This document shows positions 6,215 to 6,242 of a stretch of DNA of 6,242 nt, piece after piece. The translations under genes and the position numbers were made by a program. Below the pieces are notes generated by a model. It did no database searches, was not told where the DNA came from, and saw only the letters and a list, made by a program, of their open reading frames with translations. The DNA comes from Methylococcaceae bacterium (GTDB lineage: Bacteria; Pseudomonadota; Gammaproteobacteria; Methylococcales; Methylomonadaceae). Each line of letters opens with the position of its first letter. Position 1 is the first letter of the stretch. The stretch lies in contig SXIZ01000165.1 in the NCBI GenBank assembly GCA_005779525.1, forward strand, positions 1 through 6,242. Direction: 5' to 3'.

Positions 6215-6242
6215 GGGTGCTTAGCTCAGCTGGGAGAGCATC
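6215..6242 (+). tRNA. tRNA, 5' part, probably tRNA-Val (cut by window edge)
   Basis: The 28 bases fit the 5' part of a tRNA: acceptor strand GGGTGCT, then TA at positions 8-9, D-stem GCTC, loop AGCTGGGA, and paired GAGC. From memory, the sequence resembles gammaproteobacterial tRNA-Val (GGGTGATTAGCTCAGCTGGG). The anticodon lies beyond the edge, so the amino acid is an inference; tRNA-Ala is the main alternative. The strong promoter just upstream supports a real gene, perhaps the first of a tRNA cluster. Confidence 0.88.

Overview
This window looks like ordinary chromosome from a Gram-negative proteobacterium, most likely a gammaproteobacterium. The evidence is a full-length PriA replication-restart helicase, type IV pilus minor pilins of the FimT/PilW/PilX kind, an ArgH argininosuccinate lyase, an outer-membrane-type lipoprotein with a BamE-like domain, and the start of a tRNA that resembles gammaproteobacterial tRNA-Val. 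Base composition and codon use look similar across the genes. I see no insertion sequence, phage gene, CRISPR array or other sign of recent transfer, and I cannot name the genus from the sequence alone.

Layout. priA runs rightward from the left edge (3-2240). It faces three leftward pilin genes across a gap of about 140 bases with no clear terminator. Read in their own direction, the pilin genes are a FimT/GspH-type gene (start 4037), a pilW-like gene (start 3555) and a pilX-like gene (start 2846, stop 2382). They overlap each other by 10-11 bases, as expected for a translationally coupled operon. Just upstream of fimT, on the same strand, is argH (5535-4129). A GC-rich stem-loop (4087-4117) separates the two. 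A divergent promoter region (5536-5726) separates argH from a rightward gene for a 111-residue lipoprotein (5727-6062). That gene is followed by a perfect 15-bp inverted repeat with a 6-base loop. The last stretch holds a strong stable-RNA-type promoter and the first 28 bases of a tRNA cut by the right edge.

How the genes work together. priA and argH are housekeeping genes, for restart of stalled forks and the last step of arginine synthesis. The pilin trio would encode minor or priming subunits for a type IV pilus or related filament. The cluster is shorter than the usual fimT/fimU-pilV-pilW-pilX-pilY1-pilE order: no pilV, pilY1 or pilE is present, and priA closes the operon's downstream end. 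The lipoprotein probably acts at the outer membrane. No dramatic new system is visible. The points most worth a second look are the reduced pilin operon, a calcium-site-like loop in PilW, the altered GRxR motif in FimT, the lone BamE-like lipoprotein, and the two stem-loops that lack U-tracts.
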